Assembly (NCBI GenBank): GCA_024349765.1
Contig: AP026073.1
Span: 620,001-684,000 of the forward strand
DNA length: 64,000 bases
Direction: 5' to 3'
Source: Streptomyces nigrescens
GTDB lineage: Bacteria; Actinomycetota; Actinomycetes; Streptomycetales; Streptomycetaceae
Shown here: piece after piece, positions 1-8,080 of the stretch
How positions within the stretch are numbered: the first letter of the stretch is position 1
How the letters are laid out: each line of letters starts with the position of its first letter
Notes under the pieces: generated by a model
The model's input: the letters and a program-made list of their open reading frames with translations, nothing else
Databases searched by the model: none
What the model was told of the DNA's origin: nothing
Program-made: the position numbers and the translations under genes

Positions 1-230
1 AACGCGAACCGCAGATCGCGGTTGCGCGGCTGCGGGACGGCCAGCAGGGCGGGCTTCTCGCGGTCCGTGCCGACCAGCGCGCCCAGCGGGGCACCGGCCT
101 CGCCCGCGGTCGTCAACGGCACGAGGACCAGCGGGCTTTCGGAGAGATGGCGGTGCCGGACCGTGCAGCGCGGGCGGGCGCGGCCGGCGGCCACCGCCTC
201 CATCCGGGCCAGCGTCTCGATCAGCGACAT
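1..230 (-). CDS. Unidentified protein, N-terminal fragment (runs off left edge)
   Basis: This is the first 76 codons or so of a minus-strand gene that leaves the window at base 1. The ATG at 230-228 directly abuts the TAG stop (233-231) of the Fe-S nuclease-like gene, so the two are almost certainly cotranscribed and translationally coupled. The visible N-terminus begins MSLIETLARM and is rich in Arg, Ala and Leu, with no signal peptide or recognisable motif in this part. I do not recognise the family. The tight coupling to a nuclease suggests a nucleic-acid-related partner, but that is inference only. Confidence 0.7.
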   Translation of the reverse strand, partial: MSLIETLARMEAVAAGRARPRCTVRHRHLSESPLVLVPLTTAGEAGAPLGALVGTDREKPALLAVPQPRNRDLRFA

Positions 231-1688
231 CTACGCCTCCTCCGCTCGCGGGTGGGGCACGGCGGGCCCTTCCGCCGTCGCCCGCGGTACGTAGGGTCCG
301 TCCGCCGGCGTCCGCGGTACGGCGGCGGCCGCCAGTGCCTCGGCGCGCAGCGCGGCGGCCCGGCGCAGGGCGAGGACGGCCGGGTCGTCGGGGCCGGCCG
401 GGGCATCGGGCCCGGTGGGGTCATCGGGCCCGGTCGGGGCATCGGGCCCGGTGGGGTCATCGGGCCCGGTCGGGGCGTCGGAGCCGGCCGTATCGCCCGG
501 GCCGGCCTCCGCACGCGGGCCCTCGCACGGCGTGCCCGGAGGCCCGTCGCTGCCCGGGCCTTCGGGGCGGGCCGCCGCCAGCACCTCCTCGATGGTGCGC
601 AGTCCGCCCAGCTCACCCCGGACGCCGCGGCCCAGCGCCTCCACCGCGCCCTCCTGGCGGGCGTGCTTGCGGCAGTGGAAGGCCAGCTCGCAGGCGGCCA
701 GGCACTCGGGGGCGTAGGCCGCGCCGACCGCCCCCACGGCCGCGGCCAGCTCCTGTGCCGGGCGGGTCGGGGTCTTCCCGTCGTCCGCCAGCCGCAGGTC
801 GAAGGTGGTCCCCTCCGGGAGGGCGGCGGCGATCTCCTCGACCCGGGTGAGGCGCGCCAACTGCCGTCGGGTCGTGGCCAGTTGCTTGCGGATGTCGACG
901 GGCGCGGCCGTGGGGAGGTTGGAGAAGTCCTTCGGGCACACCAGCAGCACCCGGTCGCGGACCCGCACCGCGCGGCCCGTGTGCGCGGCGGCGTGCGCGG
1001 CGACCGGCTCCAGGGCGAGGACGTACACCGCCGCCTGGCGGGCCGCGGCGCCCACCTTGGCGGCGTCCGCCGAACCGTCGATCACCGGGAAGGACTTGAT
1101 CTCCACGACCGTCCAGCTGCCGTCCGGATGCACCACCACCGCATCCGGCTCCACATAGGCGGGCGAGCCGGCCACGTCGACCGCCAGCATCGGATGATCG
1201 AGCAGCGTCCACCCGCCGGCCGCGGTCGCCTCCCGCAGCGCCAGCGCCGTACGCGCCGCGCGGCCCTCCGGCCCCGCCGCGGACAGGTCGGGCGTGGCCA
1301 CCGCCCCGGGCCCTTCCGGCTCGGGCGGCGGGCTCCCCGGGTCGAGCCGCTCCCGCACCAGCCGCAGCAGCTCCGCGCCGCCGTCCGCCTTCACCCGGGC
1401 CTCGAAGGCGTTGCCCCGCACGAACGCGAACTGCGACTGCCCGTACCCCGTCGGCGAACCGAGGGCGCCGGCCAGCGCGCCCTTGTCGACACCCGCACCG
1501 TCCAGCAGCGCCCGGCGCCGGCAGCCGGGATTGGCGGCCAGCGCGGCGAGCGCCCGGGCGTCGAGCGACCGGGGGCGTACGCCGGGACCGCGCAACTCGC
1601 TGAGCCTCTGGCGCAGGCTCGATGACGGCAGCGCCTGCCCCACCGGAGGACCGGCCGCCACGGCTCGACTGTCGCGGAAAACGTTCAC
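231..1688 (-). CDS. Probable RecB/Cas4-like PD-(D/E)XK nuclease with Fe-S cysteines
   Basis: The 485-residue protein has the pattern of Fe-S-containing RecB/AddB/Cas4-type exonucleases. One cysteine lies near the N-terminus (Cys56, in NPGC) and three cluster near the C-terminus (Cys329, Cys333, Cys339). The nuclease core reads Glu96, Asp182 and Glu196-Ile-Lys198, the D-x(n)-E-x-K signature. After the core come a Gly-Pro-Asp-rich repeat (about residues 404-434, alternating PTGPDD/PTGPDA) and an Ala-rich tail. I chose GTG 1688 because the frame further upstream only translates a 13-bp tandem repeat; a start a few codons downstream is possible. It sits directly upstream of the partial gene at the left edge, with no gap. 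Function is inferred from motifs; the substrate is unknown. Confidence 0.65.
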   Translation of the reverse strand: MNVFRDSRAVAAGPPVGQALPSSSLRQRLSELRGPGVRPRSLDARALAALAANPGCRRRALLDGAGVDKGALAGALGSPTGYGQSQFAFVRGNAFEARVKADGGAELLRLVRERLDPGSPPPEPEGPGAVATPDLSAAGPEGRAARTALALREATAAGGWTLLDHPMLAVDVAGSPAYVEPDAVVVHPDGSWTVVEIKSFPVIDGSADAAKVGAAARQAAVYVLALEPVAAHAAAHTGRAVRVRDRVLLVCPKDFSNLPTAAPVDIRKQLATTRRQLARLTRVEEIAAALPEGTTFDLRLADDGKTPTRPAQELAAAVGAVGAAYAPECLAACELAFHCRKHARQEGAVEALGRGVRGELGGLRTIEEVLAAARPEGPGSDGPPGTPCEGPRAEAGPGDTAGSDAPTGPDDPTGPDAPTGPDDPTGPDAPAGPDDPAVLALRRAAALRAEALAAAAVPRTPADGPYVPRATAEGPAVPHPRAEEA

Positions 1689-1702
1689 CTGCCGAAGTCT
1701 CG

Positions 1703-1780
1703 CATCCGGCACTGACATCCAGCACAGGCATCCGGCACTGACATCCAGTGCAGACATCCAGCACAGACATTCAGACCTGG
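1703..1780. repeat. 13-bp tandem repeat, about six copies
   Basis: Six consecutive 13-bp units start at 1703, 1716, 1729, 1742, 1755 and 1768. The consensus is CATCC(G/A)GCAC(T/A)G(A/G), and the higher-order unit is 26 bp. The array begins 14 bp upstream of the nuclease-like start codon, so it probably lies in its 5' leader or promoter. The rest of the 497-bp gap (1689-2185) holds a G/C-skewed tract near 1820-1980 and a 23-bp duplication, but no gene I can support. Confidence 0.85.
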
Positions 1781-2004
1781 CATCGGGCGTGGATCTGGCT
1801 TGGCACGGGTGGGTGGGGCGGAGGCGCGGGCCGCGGGAGGGGGGCGGGGAAGGGGGCCGGGTGCGGCGAGGGAGGGGCCGGAGGCTTCCCCCGCCCCCTC
1901 CCCCTCTCCCCCTTCGGGGGAGGGGGCGGGGGGTGGGTTCGGGGGTGGGGGGAAGCGGAGGCGCAGCGCACGGCCCCGGCGGGCGAGCGCGAGGTGCCTG
2001 TGCC

Positions 2005-2050
2005 CTGACCGCGTACGACCTGCGCCCCTGACCGCGTACGACCTGCGCCC
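2005..2050. repeat. Perfect 23-bp direct duplication
   Basis: Two identical abutting copies of a 23-bp unit starting CTGACCGCGTACG occupy 2005-2027 and 2028-2050. They lie in the intergenic gap upstream of the histidine phosphatase gene. Nothing in the sequence shows a function; slippage-generated repeats of this kind recur in several gaps of this window. Confidence 0.8.
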
Positions 2051-2185
2051 CCGAGCACGGACGCCCTGCGCACCCGGCCGCGGACAAAACGCCCCCATGG
2101 GCGATGATGGAAAGCCCGCGGTCAATGCCGCCCGCGCCGATAGATGATGAGTACGTGGCCGAGCGATCGGCGAAAGGTGCGACCC

Positions 2186-2779
2186 ATGGCAGCGCGCATA
2201 ATCCTGGCCCGGCACGGGAAGACCGAGTGGTCCGTTTCCGGCAGGCACACCGGGCGTACGGACATCCCGCTGCTGGACGAGGGCCGGCGCGGCGCGAAGC
2301 TGCTCGGGGAGCGGCTGCACCACGCGCCCTGGGACGGCCTGCCGGGCGTCGAGGTCCGCACCAGCCCCCTGGTGCGCGCGAAGGAGACCTGCGAGCTGGC
2401 CGGTTTCGGCGACCGGGCGCAGGAGTGGGACGCGCTGATGGAGGTCGACTACGGCGCGTACGAGGGGCTGACGCCCGCCCAGATCAAGGCGGGGCGGCCG
2501 GGGTGGCTGATCTGGCGGGACGGTGTGCCCGAGGGCGAGACGCTGGCCGAGGTCTCCGCACGGGCGGACGAGGTCGTCGCCTGGGCGCGGTCGGCCGACC
2601 GGGACGTGCTGGTCTTCGCGCACGGGCACATCCTGCGCACCCTCGGCGCCCGCTGGCTGGGCCTGGACATCTCGTTCGCCGCCCGCATCCGGCTGGAGCC
2701 GACGTCCCTGTCGGTGCTCGGCTGGGCCTACGGGGAGCCGGCGATCGAACGCTGGAACGACACGGGCCACCTGGGCTGA
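2186..2779 (+). CDS. Histidine phosphatase superfamily protein (phosphoglycerate mutase-like)
   Basis: The 197-residue cytosolic protein opens with ARHGKTEW, the RHG phosphohistidine motif of the histidine phosphatase superfamily. It also has the second catalytic histidine in AHGHIL and the conserved DYGAYEG segment carrying the acid/base glutamate region. It should remove phosphate from small phosphorylated metabolites or sugars; the exact substrate cannot be read from the sequence. I chose ATG 2186, which follows an AAAGGTG ribosome site at 2173-2179 and begins immediately before the beta strand of the RHG motif. An in-frame ATG 14 codons upstream adds a charged extension without family support. 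It stands alone, convergent with the HTH-TPR regulator. Confidence 0.88.
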   Translation: MAARIILARHGKTEWSVSGRHTGRTDIPLLDEGRRGAKLLGERLHHAPWDGLPGVEVRTSPLVRAKETCELAGFGDRAQEWDALMEVDYGAYEGLTPAQIKAGRPGWLIWRDGVPEGETLAEVSARADEVVAWARSADRDVLVFAHGHILRTLGARWLGLDISFAARIRLEPTSLSVLGWAYGEPAIERWNDTGHLG

Positions 2780-2812
2780 CCCGCCCCCTCCGATTCGCCC
2801 ACCGGTGCGCGC

Positions 2813-2967
2813 GCCCGCAGGCCCGTACGACGGCCGGTTCGCATGACGACACGACCGCGGGTCCACCCGACGGCTGGTCCGCCCGGCGGTAGGTCCGTGT
2901 GCCCGCAGGCCCGTACGACGGCCAGCCCGCACGTCCGCCGTCCGCCCGCCGGCACGACCGCGGGTCC
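2813..2967. repeat. Interleaved direct repeats in a convergent gap
   Basis: A 23-bp sequence starting GCCCGCAGGCCCGTACG occurs at 2813-2835 and again at 2901-2923. A 15-bp sequence, CACGACCGCGGGTCC, occurs at 2850-2864 and 2953-2967. They fill the gap between the convergent phosphatase and HTH-TPR genes. The spacing differs (88 and 103 bp), so this is a degenerated duplication rather than a clean tandem array. Confidence 0.75.
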
Positions 2968-2998
2968 GCACGACCGCAGCCCCTGCCCGTAGTGGGAC

Positions 2999-4474
2999 CT
3001 AGCCCACCCCGACCACCTCCGCCGCCGCCTCGCCATCACCCGCCGCCTCACCATCCCCCGCACCCGCACCCGCACCCGCCGTCGCGTGCCGGGACAGGAA
3101 GTCGGCGACCGGGGGGAGGGTGTGGTGGGGGCGGAGGGTGTGGGCGGTGGTGGCGAGCAGGGTGCGGATGCGGGCGGAGCGGACCTCTTCGAGGAGGGCC
3201 AGGACGCGCAGGCCGGCCGCGGCGGCCTCCTCGGGGGCGCCGTCGGCGGCGAGGTCGGCGGCCAGTTCCGCGGTGAACAGCGCGATGTTGCGGGTGAAGT
3301 GCGGGTCCTGGAGGGCCACCGCGCGGTGCGCGTGCTCGGCGGCGCGTCCGGCGTCGCCGAGGGCCGACCAGCACTGCGCCGTGAGGCCCGCCAGTTCGGC
3401 CTCGCCGTAGAACGTCATCCACTCGGGGTCGCCGTCCCGCGGCCCGGCGGCGAACAGCCGCTCGGCACGGGCCAGTGCCTGTTCGCAGCCGGGACGGTCC
3501 GCCAGCCCCGCCCAGCCGCCCGCCTCGCGCAGCGCCAGCAGGGACAGCAGCCGCGGCGAGGCGAGGTGCTTGGCGGCCTGCTGCCCGGCCTGCGCGGCGC
3601 GCACCGCCTCGCGCGGGCGGGCGGCGTCCCGGGCGAGGAAGGCGGTGTTGCAGAACGCGTGCGCCTCCAGGGCGGCGTCGCCGCAGACCCGGGCGGTGGC
3701 CAGCGCCTCGGCGTAGTGGGAGCGGGCGTCGTCGAAGCGGCCGGAGTCGTGGGCCAACCAGCCGACGGAGATGGCGAGTTCACCGGCGCCGGTGTGCAGC
3801 CGGTCGGAGACCGAACGGTGCCGGACATCGGCCTCCAGCAGGTCGTAGGCGGCGCGCAGCGGCTGGGTGGCGCGGTGGTAGATGCCCTCCGCGCCGTGCC
3901 GGTCGTCCAGCAGCCGGATGTACCGGACGGCCTGTTCGACGGCGGTGGCCTCGGCGGCGCCGGCGCGGCCGCCGGCCGGTGGGCGCGGCGGGGGCACCCG
4001 GTCGGATGCGGCAGCGGCCTCGATGGGGTGCAGGGCGGCGAAGCCCAGGGCTGCCGCCGGGCCGCCGGTGATGAACGCGCGACGCAGCACGTCGCTCTCC
4101 TCGCAGATCTGGATACGGGTATCGCGGTGGTCGGGGTCGGTTGCCAGGGGCGCGGCGCTGACCGCCGCCGTACGCGCCCCCCGTCCGCGTACCGCCTCGC
4201 GCGGCGCGAAGCCCATGTCGGGCAGCGTCAGCCCGGGGAACATGTGCCGGAACACCCGCTCGTAGGCGTAGTTCGGACACCGGATCTCCCCGGACTCGAC
4301 GCGACCCACATAGCGGGCGTCGCACGAGACCTGCTCACCGATCTCACGGGCGGACCGTCGGACCGCCGCCGCGAACTCGCCCGGGGACAGCCGGCCGCGC
4401 AGCTGTCGGAAGGCGGTGTTCGGGCGGGCGGGTACGGTACGGGACGACGCTGATCGTGCTGCTGGCGACGCCAT
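2999..4474 (-). CDS. HTH regulator with TPR-like sensor region
   Basis: The 491-residue protein has an N-terminal helix-turn-helix of the XRE type (about residues 25-75, around VSCDARYVGRVESGEIRCPN). A short linker, a Gly/Ala-rich hydrophobic stretch and a long alpha-helical region (about residues 180-460) of repeated A-x-x-H-A-x-A-x-x-A/L patterns typical of tetratricopeptide repeats follow. Actinomycete proteins of this architecture are usually developmental or antibiotic-production regulators, but I cannot assign a ligand or target. The C-terminus ends in a short repeated Gly-Asp-Gly-Glu-Ala tail. It is divergent from the gene at 4719, with a 244-bp gap in which shared promoters probably lie. 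Confidence 0.8.
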   Translation of the reverse strand: MASPAARSASSRTVPARPNTAFRQLRGRLSPGEFAAAVRRSAREIGEQVSCDARYVGRVESGEIRCPNYAYERVFRHMFPGLTLPDMGFAPREAVRGRGARTAAVSAAPLATDPDHRDTRIQICEESDVLRRAFITGGPAAALGFAALHPIEAAAASDRVPPPRPPAGGRAGAAEATAVEQAVRYIRLLDDRHGAEGIYHRATQPLRAAYDLLEADVRHRSVSDRLHTGAGELAISVGWLAHDSGRFDDARSHYAEALATARVCGDAALEAHAFCNTAFLARDAARPREAVRAAQAGQQAAKHLASPRLLSLLALREAGGWAGLADRPGCEQALARAERLFAAGPRDGDPEWMTFYGEAELAGLTAQCWSALGDAGRAAEHAHRAVALQDPHFTRNIALFTAELAADLAADGAPEEAAAAGLRVLALLEEVRSARIRTLLATTAHTLRPHHTLPPVADFLSRHATAGAGAGAGDGEAAGDGEAAAEVVGVG

Positions 4475-4718
4475 GGCGGACCCTCACCGTGCCCTCTCCG
4501 TGCCATCTGTGTGGCGATGCCGCGTCTGGCGGTGCGGCGGGACGACCGTACCGGCTGTGACGACACCGATACGCACAGTTTGGCTACAAACCGGATATCT
4601 CACGCGTGATCTGCCATGAACTGCCATCCTTTGCAGCGTTACGCCGCCGTAGCTGTTGACACGCCCGACCGTTGAATTCGGTGTAAAGGGACTGCAGGTG
4701 CAGGAGGAGGGGTTTTCC

Positions 4719-5186
4719 GTGTGGGAGACCGGCGTGAGCAGGGGCGGCAACGGTTCCGCGGGCCAGGCCGGCGGCCCGCGGAGGCAGGTCGTGCCGGGCG
4801 GGACGGCCGCCGTTCCGGTGCAGCCCTGCGACCTCGTGACGGTGCCCGCCCGGCAGGGGCTGGAGGCCGTGGACATCCTGCGGCTGCGGGACGGGGTGGG
4901 CCCGGTGCTGCACGACGGGGCCTGCGACACCCTCGGCTTCCTCGTACCGCCGGGCACGGCCGCCGGCTGGGACGTGCCGGGCAGTGCCTGCACCCAGACC
5001 TACGGGCGGGGGGTCCTGCCGGGCGCCGCGGGCGGTGACGGCGAACCGGCCGAGCCGCCGGTGACCGGGACCGGCTGGCTGGTGCCGCCGGAGGGCGCGG
5101 GGGCGGCCGCCACGGACCCGGTCGTGCTGCGGGCGGCGCTCGGGGAGGCGGCGCGGACGATCGCGGCGGTCGACCGCTGTCAGTGA
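4719..5186 (+). CDS. Conserved actinomycete hypothetical protein
   Basis: I do not recognise this 155-residue soluble protein. The core contains QPCDLVTVPARQGLEA and a DTLGFLVPPGTAAGWD-like segment, followed later by GTGWLVPPEGA. Two similar Leu-Val-Pro-Pro segments suggest a small beta-rich fold, loosely reminiscent of the degenerate primase/polymerase-like proteins annotated in Streptomyces (low confidence). I chose GTG 4719 because a strong GGAGGAGG site at 4703-4710 sits 8 nt upstream. The TTG at 4656 that would lengthen the frame is part of a TTGACA hexamer (4656-4661), more likely a -35 element. It is divergent from the HTH-TPR regulator, which may control it. Confidence 0.6.
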   Translation: MWETGVSRGGNGSAGQAGGPRRQVVPGGTAAVPVQPCDLVTVPARQGLEAVDILRLRDGVGPVLHDGACDTLGFLVPPGTAAGWDVPGSACTQTYGRGVLPGAAGGDGEPAEPPVTGTGWLVPPEGAGAAATDPVVLRAALGEAARTIAAVDRCQ

Positions 5187-5257
5187 CCCCCGCGGGGGAG
5201 CGTGGCGGAGCGACGGACCCACCGCGACGGAGACCCACAGCGACGGATGAACGACGT

Positions 5258-5292
5258 GCAGGGGCTGCCCGGTTGTGCCGGGCGGCCCCTGC
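5258..5292. terminator. Hairpin terminator between convergent genes
   Basis: A 15-bp stem with one mismatch (5258-5272 against 5278-5292) and a TTGTG loop lies between the convergent genes ending at 5186 and 5329. There is no T-tract, as is usual for Streptomyces hairpin terminators; it could serve both strands. Confidence 0.7.
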
Positions 5293-5328
5293 CGTGTGCC
5301 GTTCCGGTGTGTCGGGCGGCGGGCCCGT

Positions 5329-6627
5329 CTAGACGGCGGGCTCGTCGGCCGGGGCGTCCGGGACCGGACCGCCCGCGGGAGCCGGGGTGGTGGCCCCGGC
5401 CGGGCGGGGGATGGTGGCGGTGCCCTGCCGGTCGCCGAGCCTGCGCCGTACGCCGCGGACCACCCGTGCCGCGGTGAAGGCCGCGCCGTGGACGAAGCGC
5501 ATCGACGGGCCGAAGGACGGCGCGGTCAGCAGGCCGGCGAAGAACAGGCCGGGCCAGGAGGACTCGAATCCGGGGCTCAGTTCGGGGGCACGGCTGCCGC
5601 CGATCGTCCGCAGGGTCGTGCGCACCCGGGGGTGGAGCAGCCGCAGCCGTCCCACGTCAGGGGTGAAGCCGGTGGCGGCCACCACATGGTGGGTGTCGAG
5701 GGTTTCGGTACTCCCCTCCGTATGGGTGAGATGGAGCCGCACGCCGTCGCCGTGCGGGACCGCGGCCCGGAGCCGGTGGTGGAGCAGGAGTGGTACGGCG
5801 GATTCGAAGCGTTCGCGCAGCCACCAGGCGCCGGCCGGGGCCAGCGCGTTCTCGGCGAGCCGTACCCGGGTCGGCGACGGCAACCGGCGTACCGCCCAGG
5901 GGAGTTGGGACCACGCCCAGTTCGGCCAGCCGATGCCGAGGGCGCTGTGCGGGTCGCGCGCGGCGCGCAGCCGGCCGCGGTCGAGGGGCTGCGGCGGGGC
6001 GTTCCAGCGCAGCCGGTCGGCGCGGGCGACGACGTGGGCGCGGGCGCCCTGCTCGGCGAGCAGGGTCGCGGTCTCCAGGGCGCCCTGGCCGGAGCCGATG
6101 ACGGTGACGTGCCGGCCGGTGAAGCGGGACAGGTCGTGGTGGTCGCTGCTGTGCGAGGCGAGTTCGGCGGGCAGGTCGAGCAGCGGCCAGGGGCGGTGGG
6201 CGAACGGCGGCAGGCCGACGGCGAGGACGACCGTGCGGGCCGCGATCAGCTCGCCGGTGTCCGTCGCCACCCGGAAGCCGTCGTCGCCGTCCGGGCGGAC
6301 CGCGGTGACGGTGGTCTCGTCGATCTGCGGTACGGCCCGTTCGGCGAACCACCTGCCGTACGCGGTGAAGGTGTCGAGGGGCAGCGGGACGCCGTGCTCG
6401 GCGGTCAGGTCGTGGGCGGCGCAGTAGCCGGCCAGGGTGTGGCCGCCGGTGGGGGAGGAGAGGCTGGAGGCCCAGGGCTCGGATTTGAGGAGCATGCCGG
6501 CGGGCATGTGGTCGCGCCACGAGGCCATCGGCCGGCCCAGGACCCGCAGCCGCAGTCCGGCCGCCGCCGCGTGTGCGGCGATCGAGAGTCCGTAGGGGCC
6601 GGCGCCCACCACCACGAGGTCGTACAT
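5329..6627 (-). CDS. FAD/NAD(P)-dependent oxidoreductase
   Basis: The 432-residue flavoprotein begins with a dinucleotide-binding motif (VVVGAGPYGLSIA, residues 4-16). It has a second Rossmann motif near the middle (TVIGSGQGALETA) for NAD(P)H and an ATGF segment typical of flavin monooxygenase-like and lysine/ornithine N-hydroxylase-like enzymes. It is probably cytosolic. I start it at ATG 6627, preceded by GGAAG, since the open frame further upstream encodes only low-complexity repeats and a gene remnant. It flanks the exopolysaccharide locus and is divergent from the GH26 gene; a tailoring role in polymer or precursor modification is conjecture. Confidence 0.82.
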   Translation of the reverse strand: MYDLVVVGAGPYGLSIAAHAAAAGLRLRVLGRPMASWRDHMPAGMLLKSEPWASSLSSPTGGHTLAGYCAAHDLTAEHGVPLPLDTFTAYGRWFAERAVPQIDETTVTAVRPDGDDGFRVATDTGELIAARTVVLAVGLPPFAHRPWPLLDLPAELASHSSDHHDLSRFTGRHVTVIGSGQGALETATLLAEQGARAHVVARADRLRWNAPPQPLDRGRLRAARDPHSALGIGWPNWAWSQLPWAVRRLPSPTRVRLAENALAPAGAWWLRERFESAVPLLLHHRLRAAVPHGDGVRLHLTHTEGSTETLDTHHVVAATGFTPDVGRLRLLHPRVRTTLRTIGGSRAPELSPGFESSWPGLFFAGLLTAPSFGPSMRFVHGAAFTAARVVRGVRRRLGDRQGTATIPRPAGATTPAPAGGPVPDAPADEPAV

Positions 6628-6648
6628 GGGTGTCTTCCTGCTCTTTCT

Positions 6649-6697
6649 GGTTGCTGATTTCCGGTTGCGGGTTGCGGGTTGCTGGTTGCTGGTTACC
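6649..6697. repeat. 7-bp tandem repeat (GGTTGCN) in divergent promoter region
   Basis: GGTTGC begins at 6649 and then, with exact 7-bp periodicity, at 6663, 6670, 6677 and 6684, ending in GGTTAC at 6691. The array lies 22 bp upstream of the flavoprotein start codon. The 410-bp gap 6628-7037 otherwise holds a probable gene remnant (6706-6768) and the leader of the GH26 gene. Confidence 0.85.
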
Positions 6698-6705
6698 GCT
6701 CGTCG

Positions 6706-6768
6706 GTCGTCGAAGGGGTTGGCGTCGAGCCGCAGCAGCACGACGGGCACCTCGGTGTCGAGCGGCGG
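6706..6768 (-). pseudogene. Possible N-terminal remnant of an ATP-grasp carboxylate-amine ligase
   Basis: On the minus strand, in frame with the flavoprotein, a short stretch reads LDTEVPVVLLRLDANPFDD. This resembles, from memory, the first residues of ATP-grasp carboxylate-amine ligases encoded in related Streptomyces polysaccharide loci. The similarity stops at about 6706 and runs straight into the 7-bp repeat array. No start codon or ribosome site is convincing and the rest of such a gene is absent. If correct, a gene was deleted and replaced by repeats; the match is short, so confidence is low. Confidence 0.3.
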
Positions 6769-7037
6769 GCCGGCCGGCGGCGTGCCGGGCGACGGCGTGC
6801 CGGGCGGGGCATGGCGCGGAGTCCTTCGCTTCGCTGTTCGACGGACCTTCGATGGGCCTTCCATGGGCGTTCGATGGACCGGGTGGGGGACCGGGGGGCG
6901 CCAATGGGCTACCGGAATGCGTTCCGGCGCGGCGTCCGGGCTATCTCCTTGGTGCCGTCTTGGGACGCGTCCTGAACGGCCGTCATGTGTCAGCGCACCG
7001 GACCGCGGGCGTCCGCGGAGGAGCCACCGGAGGCACC

Positions 7038-8063
7038 ATGTCCCAGCGCAACCGGCGGAGGGCGGCAGCCACCGCGGCCGGCGCGCTGCTGGCGTGCCTG
7101 CTGGCCGCCGCCCCGGTGGTGTCCGCGGCCGGACCGCCGCCCCCGGTACCGCTGGGGGCGTTCCTCGGGTCCGACGCCCGCGGGGTGCGGCGGATGACGG
7201 CGCTCCGGCAGTGGCTCGGCGGCACCGACGTCCGGGTGGGCCACACCTACCTGCCCGGGAACAACTGGTCGGACATCGAGGGCGACCCGGCGTTCCTGTG
7301 GCCGTGGACGGTCTGGCGGCACGGGGCGCCCGGCCGGCTGTTCGTCCTGAACGTGCCGATGATGGCGCCCGACGAGGCGCGGCTGCCGGACGCCGAGGTG
7401 CGCCGGCTGCTCGGCACCGCCGCGGCGGGAGCCTTCGACGGGCACTTCCGCACCCTCGCCCGGCGCCTGGTCGGTGCGGGCCTGCCGGACACCGTGCTCA
7501 CCCTCGGCTGGGAGATGAACGGCATCACCTACACCCACCGCTGCGCGCCCGACCCCGCGGCGTGGAAGGCGTACTGGCGGCGGATCGTCGCCGTGATGCG
7601 GGCGGTGCCGGGGCAGCGGTTCCGGTTCGACTTCGCGCCGAGCCGGGGGCGGGACGCGATCGGCTGGACCCTCTGCTACCCGGGCGACGACGTCGTGGAC
7701 GTCCTCGGCATGGACTCCTACGACCAGCCGGCCGGGGAGAGCTTCGACGCGATGGTCCGCGAACCGTACGGGCTCAAGGCCCAGGTGGACTTCGCGGCCG
7801 CGCACCGGAAGCCGATCTCGTACCCGGAATGGGGCCTGTTCCGCAACGGCGACAACCCCGGCTTCGTGACCCGCATGCTGGACTGGATGGCGCGGCACCC
7901 GCCGCTCTACCAGACGATCACCGACTACTGCCCGCACGGCGTGTGGCAGTGCCGGGCCAACCCGCGCGCCGCGCAGGCGTACCGGCAGGTGCTGTACGGC
8001 GTGCCGGACGCGGCCGGGCCCACCGGGACGCCGCCGCCCGTTCCGGCGCGGCCTGTCGGATAA
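7038..8063 (+). CDS. Secreted glycoside hydrolase family 26-like (endo-mannanase type)
   Basis: The 341-residue protein has a classical signal peptide (RNRRR, then a hydrophobic AGALLACLLAAAPVVSA core, cleavage near residue 30). The GH26-like (beta/alpha)8 domain has a probable acid/base Glu159 in LGWEMNG and a nucleophile Glu264 in SYPEWGLF. GH26 enzymes cleave beta-1,4-mannan or mixed-linkage glucans. Its place beside the polysaccharide operon suggests it trims, releases or degrades the exopolymer outside the cell. ATG 7038 follows GGAGG (7029-7033); the frame open upstream has no support. Confidence 0.85.
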   Translation: MSQRNRRRAAATAAGALLACLLAAAPVVSAAGPPPPVPLGAFLGSDARGVRRMTALRQWLGGTDVRVGHTYLPGNNWSDIEGDPAFLWPWTVWRHGAPGRLFVLNVPMMAPDEARLPDAEVRRLLGTAAAGAFDGHFRTLARRLVGAGLPDTVLTLGWEMNGITYTHRCAPDPAAWKAYWRRIVAVMRAVPGQRFRFDFAPSRGRDAIGWTLCYPGDDVVDVLGMDSYDQPAGESFDAMVREPYGLKAQVDFAAAHRKPISYPEWGLFRNGDNPGFVTRMLDWMARHPPLYQTITDYCPHGVWQCRANPRAAQAYRQVLYGVPDAAGPTGTPPPVPARPVG

Positions 8064-8080
8064 GCGGTGGTCCGGGGAGG

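Noticed and set aside
4656-4718. TTG-initiated extension of the gene at 4719
   Set aside because: The TTG is the first part of a TTGACA hexamer and a much better GGAGGAGG site serves GTG 4719.
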